From contig JAJCYD010000014.1 of the NCBI GenBank assembly GCA_029263125.1, forward strand, positions 62,001 to 126,000: DNA of 64,000 nucleotides, given 5' to 3'. The DNA comes from Solirubrobacteraceae bacterium (GTDB taxonomy: Bacteria; Actinomycetota; Thermoleophilia; Solirubrobacterales; Solirubrobacteraceae). How positions within the stretch are numbered: the first letter of the stretch is position 1; each line of letters starts with the position of its first letter. Of this stretch, positions 6,946-15,515 are shown piece by piece. A program made the position numbers and the translations under genes. The notes under the pieces are model-generated. The model ran no database searches and had not been told where the DNA came from. It saw nothing but the letters and a program-made list of their open reading frames with translations.

Positions 6946-8421
6946 GTGAGTGCTGTGACACCAACCTCACTGGCAGTTGTCCCACAGCCACAGACCCCCG
7001 AGAAGCTGCGACCGTTGGAGCGCCTGGAGGCGCTCTGCGATCCGGATTCGCTGCAGCTCATGCGCGGTTCGGTGCTGTCGCGGCGCATGGGCGAGAAGAC
7101 CCGCGCGGGCGACGGCGTCGTCGGCGCCATGGGCCGCGTCGACGGGCGTCCGGTCGCGTGCTTCGCGCAGGATCCCTCCTATCTCGGCGGCTCGCTCGGC
7201 GAGGCGCATGCCGACACGATCTGCCGCGTGCTGGCGCAGGCCGAGCGCGCTCGCGTGCCGGTCGTCGGCTTCGTCGAGTCGGCCGGCGCGCGGCTGCAGG
7301 AGGGCGTGGCCGCGCTGGCTGGCTACGGGCGGATCTTCCGAGCGCACACGATGCTGTCCGGCGTCGTCCCGCAGATCTCGGTGATCTGCGGCTCGTCGGC
7401 AGGCGGTGGCAGCTACGCGCCCGCCCTGACCGACATCGTCGTCATGACCAAGGCCGCGTCGATGTTCCTCACCGGCCCCGGCGTCGTGCGGGAGGTCACG
7501 GGCGAGGACGTCGACGGCATCGCGCTCGGCGGGCCTCGCGTGCACGAGCGAAACGGGGTCTGCCAGGTCGTCGTCGACGATGACCTGGAGGCGGCGTGGA
7601 TGGCCCGCGACCTGCTGGACTACCTGCCCGAGCATGCCGGTGCGCGCCCCCATCGCTGGCCGACGGTGCAGCCGGCCGGTGACGACCCAGACGTCGTCGT
7701 GCCCACCGAGGCCCGCAAGGTCTACGACGTGCGCGATGTCGCCCGCGCGCTCGTGGACGGCGGGCGCCTGCTGGAGCTCAACGAGCGCTGGGCGCGCAAC
7801 GTCGTCACCGCCTATGCGCGCATCGACGGACGCGCCGTCGGCATCGTCGCCAACCAGCCGAAGTACCTCGGCGGAGCACTGAACGCCGACGCCGCGTCCA
7901 AGGCGGCGCGCTTCGTCAACAGCTGCGACGCGTTCGGCCTGCCGCTCGTCGTGCTCGTCGACACACCCGGCTTCCTTCCGGGCAAGGGCCAGGAGGCCGG
8001 CGGCATCATCCGCCACGGCGCCAAGCTCGTGCACGCGTTCGCCGCGGCGTCCGTGCCACGCGTGACGGTGGTGCTGCGCAAGGCCTTCGGCGGAGCCTTC
8101 ATCGCGATGAACAGCCGCGAGCTCGGCGCCGACCTCGTGCTAGCCTGGCCGCAGGCGCAGATGGGCGTCATGGGACCCAAGCAGGCTGTCGACCTCGTGC
8201 ACCGCCGCGAGATCGCCGCCGCCGAGGATCCATCGGCCGAGCGCGAACGCTTCGCCGGCGTCTACGCCGCCACGCACCTCACCGCGGCGTCCGCCGCCGA
8301 GGAGGGCGCGATCGACGAGATCGTCGCGCCTCCGGCGACGCGCGCACGCCTGATGGGCGCCCTACGAACCCTCTCGACCCCGCAACGGCCTGTGCGGCCA
8401 GCAAGGAACATCCCGCTATGA
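6946..8421 (+). CDS. Acyl-CoA/propionyl-CoA carboxylase beta-type subunit
   Basis: A carboxyltransferase of about 491 residues with both crotonase-like halves. It transfers the carboxyl group from biotin to an acyl-CoA. The first half has the oxyanion-hole region SAGARLQEGV and SSAGGGSYAPALTD. The second has VDTPGFLPGKGQEAGGIIR, KAFGGAFIAMNSRELGAD and QAQMGVMGPKQAVDL. It is near family length. No alpha (biotin carboxylase/BCCP) gene is nearby, so the partner must be encoded elsewhere. The start is uncertain: GTG 6946 or 6955, neither with a clear ribosome site. Its stop overlaps the next gene (ATGA), so the carboxylase and the reductase are coupled. Confidence 0.87.
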   Translation: MSAVTPTSLAVVPQPQTPEKLRPLERLEALCDPDSLQLMRGSVLSRRMGEKTRAGDGVVGAMGRVDGRPVACFAQDPSYLGGSLGEAHADTICRVLAQAERARVPVVGFVESAGARLQEGVAALAGYGRIFRAHTMLSGVVPQISVICGSSAGGGSYAPALTDIVVMTKAASMFLTGPGVVREVTGEDVDGIALGGPRVHERNGVCQVVVDDDLEAAWMARDLLDYLPEHAGARPHRWPTVQPAGDDPDVVVPTEARKVYDVRDVARALVDGGRLLELNERWARNVVTAYARIDGRAVGIVANQPKYLGGALNADAASKAARFVNSCDAFGLPLVVLVDTPGFLPGKGQEAGGIIRHGAKLVHAFAAASVPRVTVVLRKAFGGAFIAMNSRELGADLVLAWPQAQMGVMGPKQAVDLVHRREIAAAEDPSAERERFAGVYAATHLTAASAAEEGAIDEIVAPPATRARLMGALRTLSTPQRPVRPARNIPL

Positions 8422-9545
8422 CGCTCACCGCCACCCACATGCAGCACGACGAGGGACCCGTGCTGCTCACCGGCGCCACCGGCTTCGTCGGCATGGAGCT
8501 GCTCGTGCGCGTGCTCGAGCAGACCGACCGCGATGTCGTCACGCTCGTGCGCGCGGCCGATGACGAGGCGGCGCGCCTACGGATCGACGAGCTGCTGAAG
8601 CTGCTCATCGAGCCCGCGCGGCGCAACGCCTACCGCTCGCGCGTGCAGGCCGTGGCGGCCGATCTCGAGCAGCCCGGCCTGGGGATCAGCCCGACGACGC
8701 GGGCGACGCTGACGTCGAGCATCGGCGCGGTCGTGCATTGCGCAGCGTCGGTGAGCTTCACGCTGGAGCTCGAGGACGCGCGCCGCATCAACGTCGGGGG
8801 TACTCGCGAGATCCTCGCTCTCGCGTCCGAGGCACGCTCGCACGGGTGCCTGGACCGCTTCGTGCACGTGTCGACGGCGTATGTCGCCGGCGAGCGTTCC
8901 GGTCGTGCCCGCGAGCGCCAGGGCGATGTCGGCCAGAGCTTTCGCAACACCTACGAGCGCACGAAGCTCGAAGCCGAGCGGATCGTGCAGGACAGCGGTC
9001 TGCCGGCGGCGATCCTGCGCCCGAGCGTCATCGTCGGCGACAGCGTCACCGGCTGGACGCCCTCGTTCAACGTCATCTACTGGCCGCTGCAGGCGTTCGC
9101 CCGCGGTCTCTTCGCGCAGATCCCCGGCGAGGCCGACGCCCCGATCGACATCGTGCCGGTCGACACCGTCGCCGACTCGCTCCTGTCGCTCGCGTGTGGC
9201 CCGGTGCGCTGCGGCACCTTCCACGTCGTGGCCAGCGACGAGGCCGTCTCCAACGGGCATCTTGCCACGATGGCAGCGAGGTTCTTCAACGCCGCACCGC
9301 TGACGTTCGTCGGCCCGGGCGTCGACCCGACCGCCGAGAAGCGCGCCGGCGCGCTGACGTCGTACTTCAACGTGCACTGCATCTTCGACGCGCTGCGCGG
9401 CCGCCGCCTGCTCGACGCGACGCCGCCGCCGCTGGATCAGTACTTCGACGTGCTGATGAGCTACGCACGCGAGGCGCGTTGGGGCAAGTCGCCGGTGGCG
9501 CGCTGGGCCGTGGGCGCCGGCAAGGGGCTGGGACAGGCGGCGTAG
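8418..9545 (+). CDS. Extended SDR / thioester-reductase-like protein
   Basis: A 375-residue NAD(P)-binding protein of the NAD_binding_4 (male-sterility/thioester reductase) branch of extended short-chain dehydrogenases. The Rossmann motif is TGATGFVGMELL near residue 18, and the catalytic Tyr-Lys pair is in YERTKLEAE with the upstream Ser/Thr in VHVSTAYVAGE. Members reduce activated fatty acyl groups or act on lipid-linked substrates. The ATG overlaps the stop of the carboxylase gene, which supports a joint role in acyl-lipid metabolism, but the substrate cannot be read from sequence. Confidence 0.85.
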   Translation: MTLTATHMQHDEGPVLLTGATGFVGMELLVRVLEQTDRDVVTLVRAADDEAARLRIDELLKLLIEPARRNAYRSRVQAVAADLEQPGLGISPTTRATLTSSIGAVVHCAASVSFTLELEDARRINVGGTREILALASEARSHGCLDRFVHVSTAYVAGERSGRARERQGDVGQSFRNTYERTKLEAERIVQDSGLPAAILRPSVIVGDSVTGWTPSFNVIYWPLQAFARGLFAQIPGEADAPIDIVPVDTVADSLLSLACGPVRCGTFHVVASDEAVSNGHLATMAARFFNAAPLTFVGPGVDPTAEKRAGALTSYFNVHCIFDALRGRRLLDATPPPLDQYFDVLMSYAREARWGKSPVARWAVGAGKGLGQAA

Positions 9546-9568
9546 CCGGTCAGGCCGATCGGACGGAG

Positions 9569-9583
9569 CCGGCCCCCGGCCGG
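9569..9583 (+). terminator. Hairpin after the reductase gene
   Basis: CCGGCC, loop CCC, GGCCGG, lying 24 nt after the stop codon at 9545. It forms a six-pair GC stem without a T-run and is a plausible end for the carboxylase-reductase transcript. Confidence 0.35.
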
Positions 9584-9640
9584 ACGCGGGGACAGCTGTG
9601 GTGGCGCGCCGCTCAGGGGGTGCGCTGTAGAACTTCAGCC

Positions 9641-11287
9641 GTGCCGTGCCACAGACGACGAGGGGCCGCCGGAGTCGCGATGCTTGCGACGATCACCTTC
9701 GGCGGTGCGCTTGGTGACATCAGCTCCGCGCTCGCCGGCCCCTCGCAGCAGCGGACCGTGCGGGTGCGCTGGGCCAAGACCGGCAGCCCGGACGCCGCGA
9801 GCCGTCACCCGTCGCTGGCTGCCGACGCTCGGCGGGTGGCGTTCGCGTCGGACGCAACGAACCTCACGCCCCGCGAGGACCGCAACTCGGCGCGCGACGT
9901 CTTCGTCTACGACCAGGGTGCGGGCGAGCTGCTCCTCGCTTCGCTGGGCCCCGGCGGTGTGGGCGCCAACGGCCCTTCGGACGAGCCGGTGATCAGCGGT
10001 GACGGGAAGATCGTGGCGTTCGCATCGCGCGCGACGAACCTGGTTGCGGGCGACGAGAACCGTTCGGCGGACATCTTCGTGACAGTCCCCGGGACCACGG
10101 ATCCGGTCAGGGTCAGCACGCTGACCGGCGGCGGCGAAGCCGACGGCCCGTCTCGCGAGCCGGATCTGTCCCACGACGGGCGCATGCTCGTCTTCGCCTC
10201 TGATGCGAGCAACCTCGTCAAGGGTGATGACAACAAGCGCACCGACGTATTCGTTCGCGACCTGCGCAGCGGAGCGGTCTCCCTGGTCAGCAGCGCGCGT
10301 GGTGAGGCTGGACGCTCGGCCTCCGGCGACTCCACGGCGCCGGCGATCAGTCCGGACGGGCGCTACGTGAGCTTCACGTCGACCGCCGACGACCTGGCCA
10401 AGGGCGACGCCAACAGGCGCCCCGACGTCTTCGTGCGCGACCTGCTCGCCCGCCGTACCGCGCTGGTGAGCGTTTCGCGCACGTCGGGACGCACCGCCGG
10501 CAAGGACAGCGTGCTGACGTCCGACATCAGCCGCAAGGGGCGCTACGTCGCGTTCTCCTCAGATGCCAGGAACCTCGTCCGCCGCGATCGCAACAGGCGT
10601 AGCGACATCTTCGTCCGTGACCGCAGGGCGCGGACGACGCGGCGAGTGAGCCTGTCGACGACCGACGAGGAGGTCAACGGCGACTCCTACGCGCCGGCGA
10701 TCACGCCTGACGGGCGCTTCGTGGCGTTCGCGTCGCGGGCGCGCGATCTCGTGCCCGAAAGCGCGCGCGGCGAGGACGTGTACGTTCGCGATGTCCGCCG
10801 GCGCACGACGGTGCTGGCCGACGTCAGCTCCAAGGGCCGTCCGCGAGGGCGCGAGCGCGGGGCGCGCCGCCGCCAGCGTCCGGCGATCAGCGCCGACGCT
10901 GAGACGGTCGCGTTCACGTCGTCGGCGAGCAACCTCGTCGGGCACGACTCAAACCGCGTCGCCGACGTCTTCCTGCGGCGCATGAGTCCGGCCGCGACGG
11001 CGGTCGCACGTCGGCGGGTGGAGGCACAGGACGGCCGTCTTGTGATCACCTTCAAATCCACCAACAAGACCGCCGGGCCGCTGCGCTGCCGGCTGGATGA
11101 CGGTCCGCCTTCCCTGTGCCCGTTGAGGGGTACCCTGCTCCCCCGGCTCCGCGACGGGCGCCACACGCTGCGGGCTCTGGCGGGAGCGCCGGGCGCGTTC
11201 TACGCGCAGCGGGCGATCGTCATCCGGATGACGGTGCGCAAGGGCCGCGTGGCAGTTTCCGTGCAGAATCCGGCCGACGGATTTTGA
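9641..11287 (+). CDS. Secreted PD40/WD40-like beta-propeller protein
   Basis: A 548-residue exported protein. The N-terminus is basic (PCHRRRGAAG) then hydrophobic (VAMLATITFGGALG), ending near ISSALA, as in a signal peptide. The body is about seven repeats of a TolB-like PD40 blade, each with a core like SPDGRYVSFTS, a basic loop, then a RRSDIFVRD strand. Repeats begin near residues 45, 100, 155, 205, 255, 305 and 360. A C-terminal domain (about 450-548) has cysteines in LRCRLDDGPPSLCPL and looks like an Ig-type sheet. Function is unknown; binding or scaffolding at the cell surface is likely. GTG 9641 keeps the positive signal region; ATG 9680 is possible. Confidence 0.8.
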   Translation: MPCHRRRGAAGVAMLATITFGGALGDISSALAGPSQQRTVRVRWAKTGSPDAASRHPSLAADARRVAFASDATNLTPREDRNSARDVFVYDQGAGELLLASLGPGGVGANGPSDEPVISGDGKIVAFASRATNLVAGDENRSADIFVTVPGTTDPVRVSTLTGGGEADGPSREPDLSHDGRMLVFASDASNLVKGDDNKRTDVFVRDLRSGAVSLVSSARGEAGRSASGDSTAPAISPDGRYVSFTSTADDLAKGDANRRPDVFVRDLLARRTALVSVSRTSGRTAGKDSVLTSDISRKGRYVAFSSDARNLVRRDRNRRSDIFVRDRRARTTRRVSLSTTDEEVNGDSYAPAITPDGRFVAFASRARDLVPESARGEDVYVRDVRRRTTVLADVSSKGRPRGRERGARRRQRPAISADAETVAFTSSASNLVGHDSNRVADVFLRRMSPAATAVARRRVEAQDGRLVITFKSTNKTAGPLRCRLDDGPPSLCPLRGTLLPRLRDGRHTLRALAGAPGAFYAQRAIVIRMTVRKGRVAVSVQNPADGF

Positions 11288-11353
11288 TCGATCGTCACCA
11301 GCGTGTATCGTCGCGCCGGAGGGGTTCTGGGTTCACGGCAGGGGAGAGTCGGC

Positions 11354-12835
11354 ATGGTACGGCGCAATAGAGCTGCAGGGGCGACGGCATGCATGGTCGC
11401 CATCGGTGTGCTGATCGGACTACCCGCGCTGTCGGGCGGGGCCACGGACGAGGGCAAGCTGCGCTCATTCGAGACGGCGCAACCGCGGGCGACGTCGGCC
11501 ACGCCGCGCACCGAGCCCCCGCTGCACGGCACGAACCCGCATGGCCAGGGCACGGCCGCCGTCGTCGATCTCAATCCCGACTCCACGCGCCCCTACGCCG
11601 TCGACGCCGATGGCAACACCGGCAGCGAGGACATCGTCGTCGGCCGGGCGCGCGGCGAGCAGCGCCCCGACGGCACCTACCACGGTCACATCACGATCGC
11701 CGCGCTGTTCGGCAACGAGATCCTCGGCGTCGATACGAACGAGGGCGAGACCAAGAGCGGGCCGCTGGACGCGGTGCAGCAGGCGTTGCTCACTCCGTTG
11801 TGCAATGCCACGGCGAACGCGATCTGTCTCTCGGTCCTGACGGCCGACTCGACCACCACGGCCAACGGCTCGACGAACCATTTCCAAGCGGCTGACGTCA
11901 GCCTTGGCGGTCCCGCGGGCCTGAAGGCCGACGCGGTGGAGTCCAACGGCAACATCAGCGCCACCGCCGACTGTCAGACCTCCCACGGCGATAGCGTGCT
12001 TCTGGATGTCCTGGCCGGCGGCGCCGTCGCGGTCGGCGTGGCGAGGTCCTCCACGGACTCCCAGGCCTGCCGCGGTCAGGCCCCGACGCAAACCAACAGC
12101 TCGGAGGTCCTGAATCTCAGCGGCTCCGTGCTGCCCGATCTGCCGATTCCGATTCCGGTTCCGATTCCCGTGGCGGCCGGCTGTGCAGGCGGCGCGCCCG
12201 ACACCGAGACCGGGCTTCCGCTGCTGCTGCCGATCGTCTGCAACGCCGACGACACCAACGGCACGCAGGCCGCCGCGCCCTACGGCGTGCGCAATGCGCT
12301 CGACGTGTACGTTCTCGCCGTCGGGCCGAGCGCGCTCGCCAAGGTCACGGCCGCCGCCTCCGAGTCGCGGGCTGTGGCTCCGGCAGCGGTGACGCCGCCA
12401 CCGCCACCGCCACCGCCGCCGCCGCCGCCACCGACCACTCCGACCGCGACGACTCCGACGGCGACGACTCCGACGGCGACGACCCCGACCGCGGCGACTC
12501 CGACGGCCTCTGACGACAACGGCGCCGACACTGACGGCAGCGCCCCCTCCGACGCTGGCGGCGGAGCTCCGGAGTGCTCCGACAAGGTCGACAACGACGG
12601 CGACGGCGTCATCGACAGCCGCGATCCGGGCTGTCACACCGACGGCAACGCCAACAACCCAGCGTCGTTCGATCCCAACGACGATTCCGAGGCCAACGGC
12701 ACGCCGTTGGCGAGCGCCGACAAGCTGCCGTTCACCGGCACCGACGTGCTGGGCGTCGGCCTGGCCGGGTCGTTGCTGCTGGCCGCCGGCCTGGCGATGC
12801 GTGGCCGCACGCGGCGGCACCAGCTCAGTTCCTGA
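11354..12835 (+). CDS. LPXTG-anchored surface protein with acidic repeat (copy 1)
   Basis: A 493-residue protein. The signal peptide is MVRRNRAAGATACMVAIGVL and beyond. A large domain begins with LHGTNPHGQGTAAVVDLNP and contains SEDIVVGRARGE and GETKSGPLDAVQQALL, with scattered cysteines. Next come a Pro run and a TPTATTPTATT repeat (about residues 345-375), one acidic ECSDKVDNDGDGVIDSRDPG motif like a calcium-binding thrombospondin type 3 repeat, and a sorting signal: LPFTG at 458, a hydrophobic helix and RGRTRR. It is a clear paralogue of the protein at 45754. It lies convergent with a gene whose own paralogue follows that copy. The function of the main domain is unknown to me, and no sortase gene is in the window. 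Confidence 0.85.
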   Translation: MVRRNRAAGATACMVAIGVLIGLPALSGGATDEGKLRSFETAQPRATSATPRTEPPLHGTNPHGQGTAAVVDLNPDSTRPYAVDADGNTGSEDIVVGRARGEQRPDGTYHGHITIAALFGNEILGVDTNEGETKSGPLDAVQQALLTPLCNATANAICLSVLTADSTTTANGSTNHFQAADVSLGGPAGLKADAVESNGNISATADCQTSHGDSVLLDVLAGGAVAVGVARSSTDSQACRGQAPTQTNSSEVLNLSGSVLPDLPIPIPVPIPVAAGCAGGAPDTETGLPLLLPIVCNADDTNGTQAAAPYGVRNALDVYVLAVGPSALAKVTAAASESRAVAPAAVTPPPPPPPPPPPPPTTPTATTPTATTPTATTPTAATPTASDDNGADTDGSAPSDAGGGAPECSDKVDNDGDGVIDSRDPGCHTDGNANNPASFDPNDDSEANGTPLASADKLPFTGTDVLGVGLAGSLLLAAGLAMRGRTRRHQLSS

Positions 12836-12846
12836 CGCACACGAGC

Positions 12847-12878
12847 GTGACGCGCCGGGAATCGTCCCGGCGCGTCAC
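12847..12878. terminator. Bidirectional terminator between convergent genes
   Basis: A perfect 14-bp inverted repeat (GTGACGCGCCGGGA and its complement) around a four-base ATCG loop. It sits in the 49-bp gap between the LPXTG gene and the convergent gene ending at 12885. There is no long T-run on either side, but stem length and position make terminator function likely. Confidence 0.7.
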
Positions 12879-12884
12879 GCGGCG

Positions 12885-13538
12885 TCAGCTCGGCTTGCTG
12901 TAGCGCACCGACGAAAGCAGTGCGCGCAGCTCCAGAACCCTGCGAGAACTGGGCTGCGGCACGGTGAAGACCTGCACGCTGTAGGTCTGCCAGCGGCTTG
13001 AGAGGCCCATCGAGAGGATGCGGATCCGCCGTCCCTTGGACTGGGTACCCGTGAGCTCGGTGATGAGCGTCGGCGCGGTCCCGACGCTCGAGCGCCGGCG
13101 ACCGACCTCCTTGGCCTTGAACAGGCGCTTGAGCTCCTTGCGATCGGAGGCGCGGACCTGCTGCTCCTTGCCACTGGCGCCGGCGATCGAGATGGCCACG
13201 CTCATCGAGGAGTCCGGGCTGGAGGCGTTCAGCACACCGCGCCGGACGGCCGCGCTCCATCCTTTGGGTCGACCGAACGCGATGCCAAACTTCTTGAAGG
13301 TGCGCGGGTCGACGTCGATGCGCACCTGCTGGGTGCTCGTCCCCGCGACGGGTTGGCCATCGTCATCGAACAACAGCCAGCCCAGCCCCAGACCTACGCC
13401 GACCGCGACGGCCGGGATGCCGAGTCGTCTGACGATTCGTCTCCGGCGACCCGGACGCCGAGCCATGGTGGACTTGGGGTCGGAAGGGGAGCCGCGGTCG
13501 GGCTCGTCGGTGGCAGGCTCTTCGGTGTCAGCCGTCAT
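12885..13538 (-). CDS. Membrane-anchored PsbP/LpqN-like protein (copy 1)
   Basis: A 217-residue protein with a charged cytoplasmic head (about 1-38, Arg-rich), one transmembrane helix (IPAVAVGVGLGLGWLLF, about 40-57) and an extracytoplasmic domain of about 150 residues. That domain starts with GIAFGRPKGWSA, has SSPDSSMSVAISIAG, and ends RVLELRALLSSVRYSKP. This pattern (a GxxFxxPxxW start, and a closing VRF/VRY helix-strand) resembles PsbP/LpqN-type small domains and is shared with the protein at 47368. It is convergent with the LPXTG gene and divergent from the Kelch gene at 13598. The role is unknown; association with the LPXTG partner is inferred from the duplicated pairing. Confidence 0.75.
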   Translation of the reverse strand: MTADTEEPATDEPDRGSPSDPKSTMARRPGRRRRIVRRLGIPAVAVGVGLGLGWLLFDDDGQPVAGTSTQQVRIDVDPRTFKKFGIAFGRPKGWSAAVRRGVLNASSPDSSMSVAISIAGASGKEQQVRASDRKELKRLFKAKEVGRRRSSVGTAPTLITELTGTQSKGRRIRILSMGLSSRWQTYSVQVFTVPQPSSRRVLELRALLSSVRYSKPS

Positions 13539-13597
13539 TGCGGCGATGGTACGGGCCGACTGCCGCCAATGGGCTAGGGGTCACGTACGCTGAGGCG

Positions 13598-14725
13598 ATG
13601 CGCGGGGAGGGCGGATCGTGGAAGGCAAGGCTCTGGCTCATGCTGGCGTGCGTAGCCGGCGTCTTCGCGAGCGCGGTCGTGGCGTCCACCGCCGAGGCCG
13701 CTGCGGGGACGTGGTCCTCGGCGAGCCGCCTGCACGCCAGCCGCGAGTTTCATCCCGCGACGCTGCTGCCCGACGGCCGCGTGCTCGTCAGCGGAGGTTT
13801 CGGCTATGACGGGATCCTCGCGAGCAGCGAGCTCTTCGATCCCAAGCGCAAGCGCTGGACCACGACCTTCGGGCTCGAGAAGGCGCGCCTGGGACATACG
13901 ACCACGCTGCTGGGCACCGGGCGCGTGTTGGCGGTGGGCGGCGCGAACCTCAGCGACGGCTACGTCGCCCGCTCCGAGCTCTTCGATCCGGTCGCCGGAA
14001 CCTGGCAGGACGCGGCTCGATTGTCGCGGGCACGAGCCAACCACAGCGCCACGCTGATGCGCGACGGCCGGCTGCTCGTCGCCGGCGGGCTGTCCACCGG
14101 GCATGCGGTTCTACGTAGTAGCGAGCTGTATGACCCGCAGGCCGACAGGTGGTCGAGGACGCCGAGCATGCGCGCGGCACGCTTCCATCACACGGCGACC
14201 GGCCTGGGCGACGGCCGGGTGCTTGTCGCAGGGGGGGAGTCCAAGAGCGGCAGCTTCTTGCGATCGGTGGAGATCTACGATCCGGGCAGGCGGCGCTGGA
14301 CGCGCGCGGCCCCGATGCGTCGCGGCCGGGCCAACCAGACCGCGACGCTGCTGTTCGACGGCCGCGTGCTCGTCACCGGCGGTGGCGACCGAGCCCCGGG
14401 GTTCACCGCGACGGCTGAGATCTACAACCCGCGCACCAACCGCTGGAGGCTCGTCGGCAGGATGCGTCAGTCGCGCGGTCACCACATGGCGAGCCTGCTG
14501 CCCGACGGCCGGGTGCTCGTCGCCGGGGGCTTCGCCGACTCGGGCACGGTGCGCCGAACCGAGCTCTACGATCCCAAGACGCGCCGCTTCAGCACCGGTG
14601 GCGCGTTGCGCAACGCGCGTGCGCACGCATCGATCACGCTCCTGCCCAACGGCGTGCTGGTCTCCGGTGGCAGTCAGGTCTCGGGCCGGATCGTGCCCAG
14701 CGCCGAGCTGTACCGCGCTCGCTGA
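13598..14725 (+). CDS. Secreted Kelch-repeat protein
   Basis: A 375-residue protein with a signal peptide (LWLMLACVAGVFASAVVAST then AEA) followed by six to seven Kelch blades covering the rest of the chain. Each blade has LLPDGRVLVAGGF-like and SSELYDPxxxxW-like parts, about 49 residues apart, as in the galactose oxidase-type propeller. Catalytic residues of galactose oxidase are not evident, so a binding role is more likely. I chose ATG 13598 because the signal peptide starts there. The gene shares a 59-bp promoter gap with the divergent PsbP-like gene. Confidence 0.8.
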   Translation: MRGEGGSWKARLWLMLACVAGVFASAVVASTAEAAAGTWSSASRLHASREFHPATLLPDGRVLVSGGFGYDGILASSELFDPKRKRWTTTFGLEKARLGHTTTLLGTGRVLAVGGANLSDGYVARSELFDPVAGTWQDAARLSRARANHSATLMRDGRLLVAGGLSTGHAVLRSSELYDPQADRWSRTPSMRAARFHHTATGLGDGRVLVAGGESKSGSFLRSVEIYDPGRRRWTRAAPMRRGRANQTATLLFDGRVLVTGGGDRAPGFTATAEIYNPRTNRWRLVGRMRQSRGHHMASLLPDGRVLVAGGFADSGTVRRTELYDPKTRRFSTGGALRNARAHASITLLPNGVLVSGGSQVSGRIVPSAELYRAR

Positions 14726-14731
14726 CGACCG

Positions 14732-15283
14732 TCAGTTCACCGACGGATCGACCGGCATCCGCGCCACGACCGCGAAATGGCCGCCGTTGCGTGAGAGCAC
14801 GCGCTCCCACAGCACGCCGGCGTCGGGGTCGAAGATGTCGTCGATGCCGACGGGCGCGACGAACCAGTCCTCGCGCTCGAGCTCGGCATCCAGCTGGCCA
14901 GGCCCCCAGCCCGCGTAACCGGCGAACGCTCGCGCCCGGCGCGTCGTGCCGGCGATCTCGCCGATGTCGCTGCCATCGCCGATCAGGCCAACTGGGCCGA
15001 GCACGGCCAGCGCGGCATCCGACACGTCGTCGAACTCCGCGAGCACGAGCAGCGCGTCGGTCTGCACGGGACCGCCCGCGTCGATCGTCGCATCGGCGCC
15101 CGTCAGCTCGGCGATCTCGGGCGCAGCGTCGCCGACGCGCAGCTCCCCGGCGCGGTTGAGCACGAGCCCCAGCGCGCCCTCCTCGTCGTGCTCGCACACG
15201 AGCACGACGGTACGCGCGAAGTTCGGGTCCGGCAGCGTCGCGCCGGCGATCAGCAGCTGTCCACGTAGCGAGTCGATGCGCAT
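14732..15283 (-). CDS. YqgE/AlgH family protein
   Basis: A 183-residue protein of the YqgE/AlgH family (DUF179). Family motifs are clear: LRGQLLIAGATLPDPNFART at the N-terminus, HDEEGALGLVLNR, GGPVQTDALLVL, and FAGYAGWGPGQLDAELE. Members are small soluble proteins of unknown biochemical role, long thought regulatory. Its stop is only 7 nt from the stop of the convergent Kelch gene. Size and start (ATG 15283) match the family. Confidence 0.9.
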   Translation of the reverse strand: MRIDSLRGQLLIAGATLPDPNFARTVVLVCEHDEEGALGLVLNRAGELRVGDAAPEIAELTGADATIDAGGPVQTDALLVLAEFDDVSDAALAVLGPVGLIGDGSDIGEIAGTTRRARAFAGYAGWGPGQLDAELEREDWFVAPVGIDDIFDPDAGVLWERVLSRNGGHFAVVARMPVDPSVN

Positions 15284-15303
15284 CTTCTACCCGCTCGGCG
15301 CCG

Positions 15304-15515
15304 ATCGCGTGTCAGCCGAGCATCAGCGCGAGCGTCGCGCTGACCCCGTCGCAGCAGCGCGACCGAGTTGGTGACGTCGGCCGTCACGCCCGGATAGCCG
15401 GCGGCGAGCAGCGCGGGGGAAGGAGATCTGCGAGCCGGCCGCCCGCGACGGCGTTGACCGCACCCGCGCCGAAGCCCGCCGCGACCAGCAGGCCGAGCGT
15501 GTCGGCCTCCACGGC
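15304..15515 (-). pseudogene. TauE/SafE (TSUP) permease, decayed fragment
   Basis: Read on the minus strand, three frames join into a recognisable TSUP N-terminus: LGLLVAAGFGAGAVNAVAGG, then GSQISFP, then ALLAAGYPGVTADVTNSVAL. Intact members continue for about 250 residues; here only about 70 are left, with at least two frameshifts, and the chain ends in unrelated sequence near 15304. It is therefore a remnant of a sulfur-compound or anion permease. It lies between yqgE and the hexapeptide acyltransferase and has no role now. Confidence 0.65.

Noticed and set aside
12395-12515. CRISPR-like array suggested by repeats at 12.4-12.5 kb
   Set aside because: Repeats are contiguous 15-bp coding units with no unique spacers, and no cas genes exist in the window.
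12280-12612. Minus-strand frame with Gly/Val repeats opposite the LPXTG copy-1 stalk
   Set aside because: Pure shadow of the plus-strand Pro/Thr repeat; it has no start signal or family.
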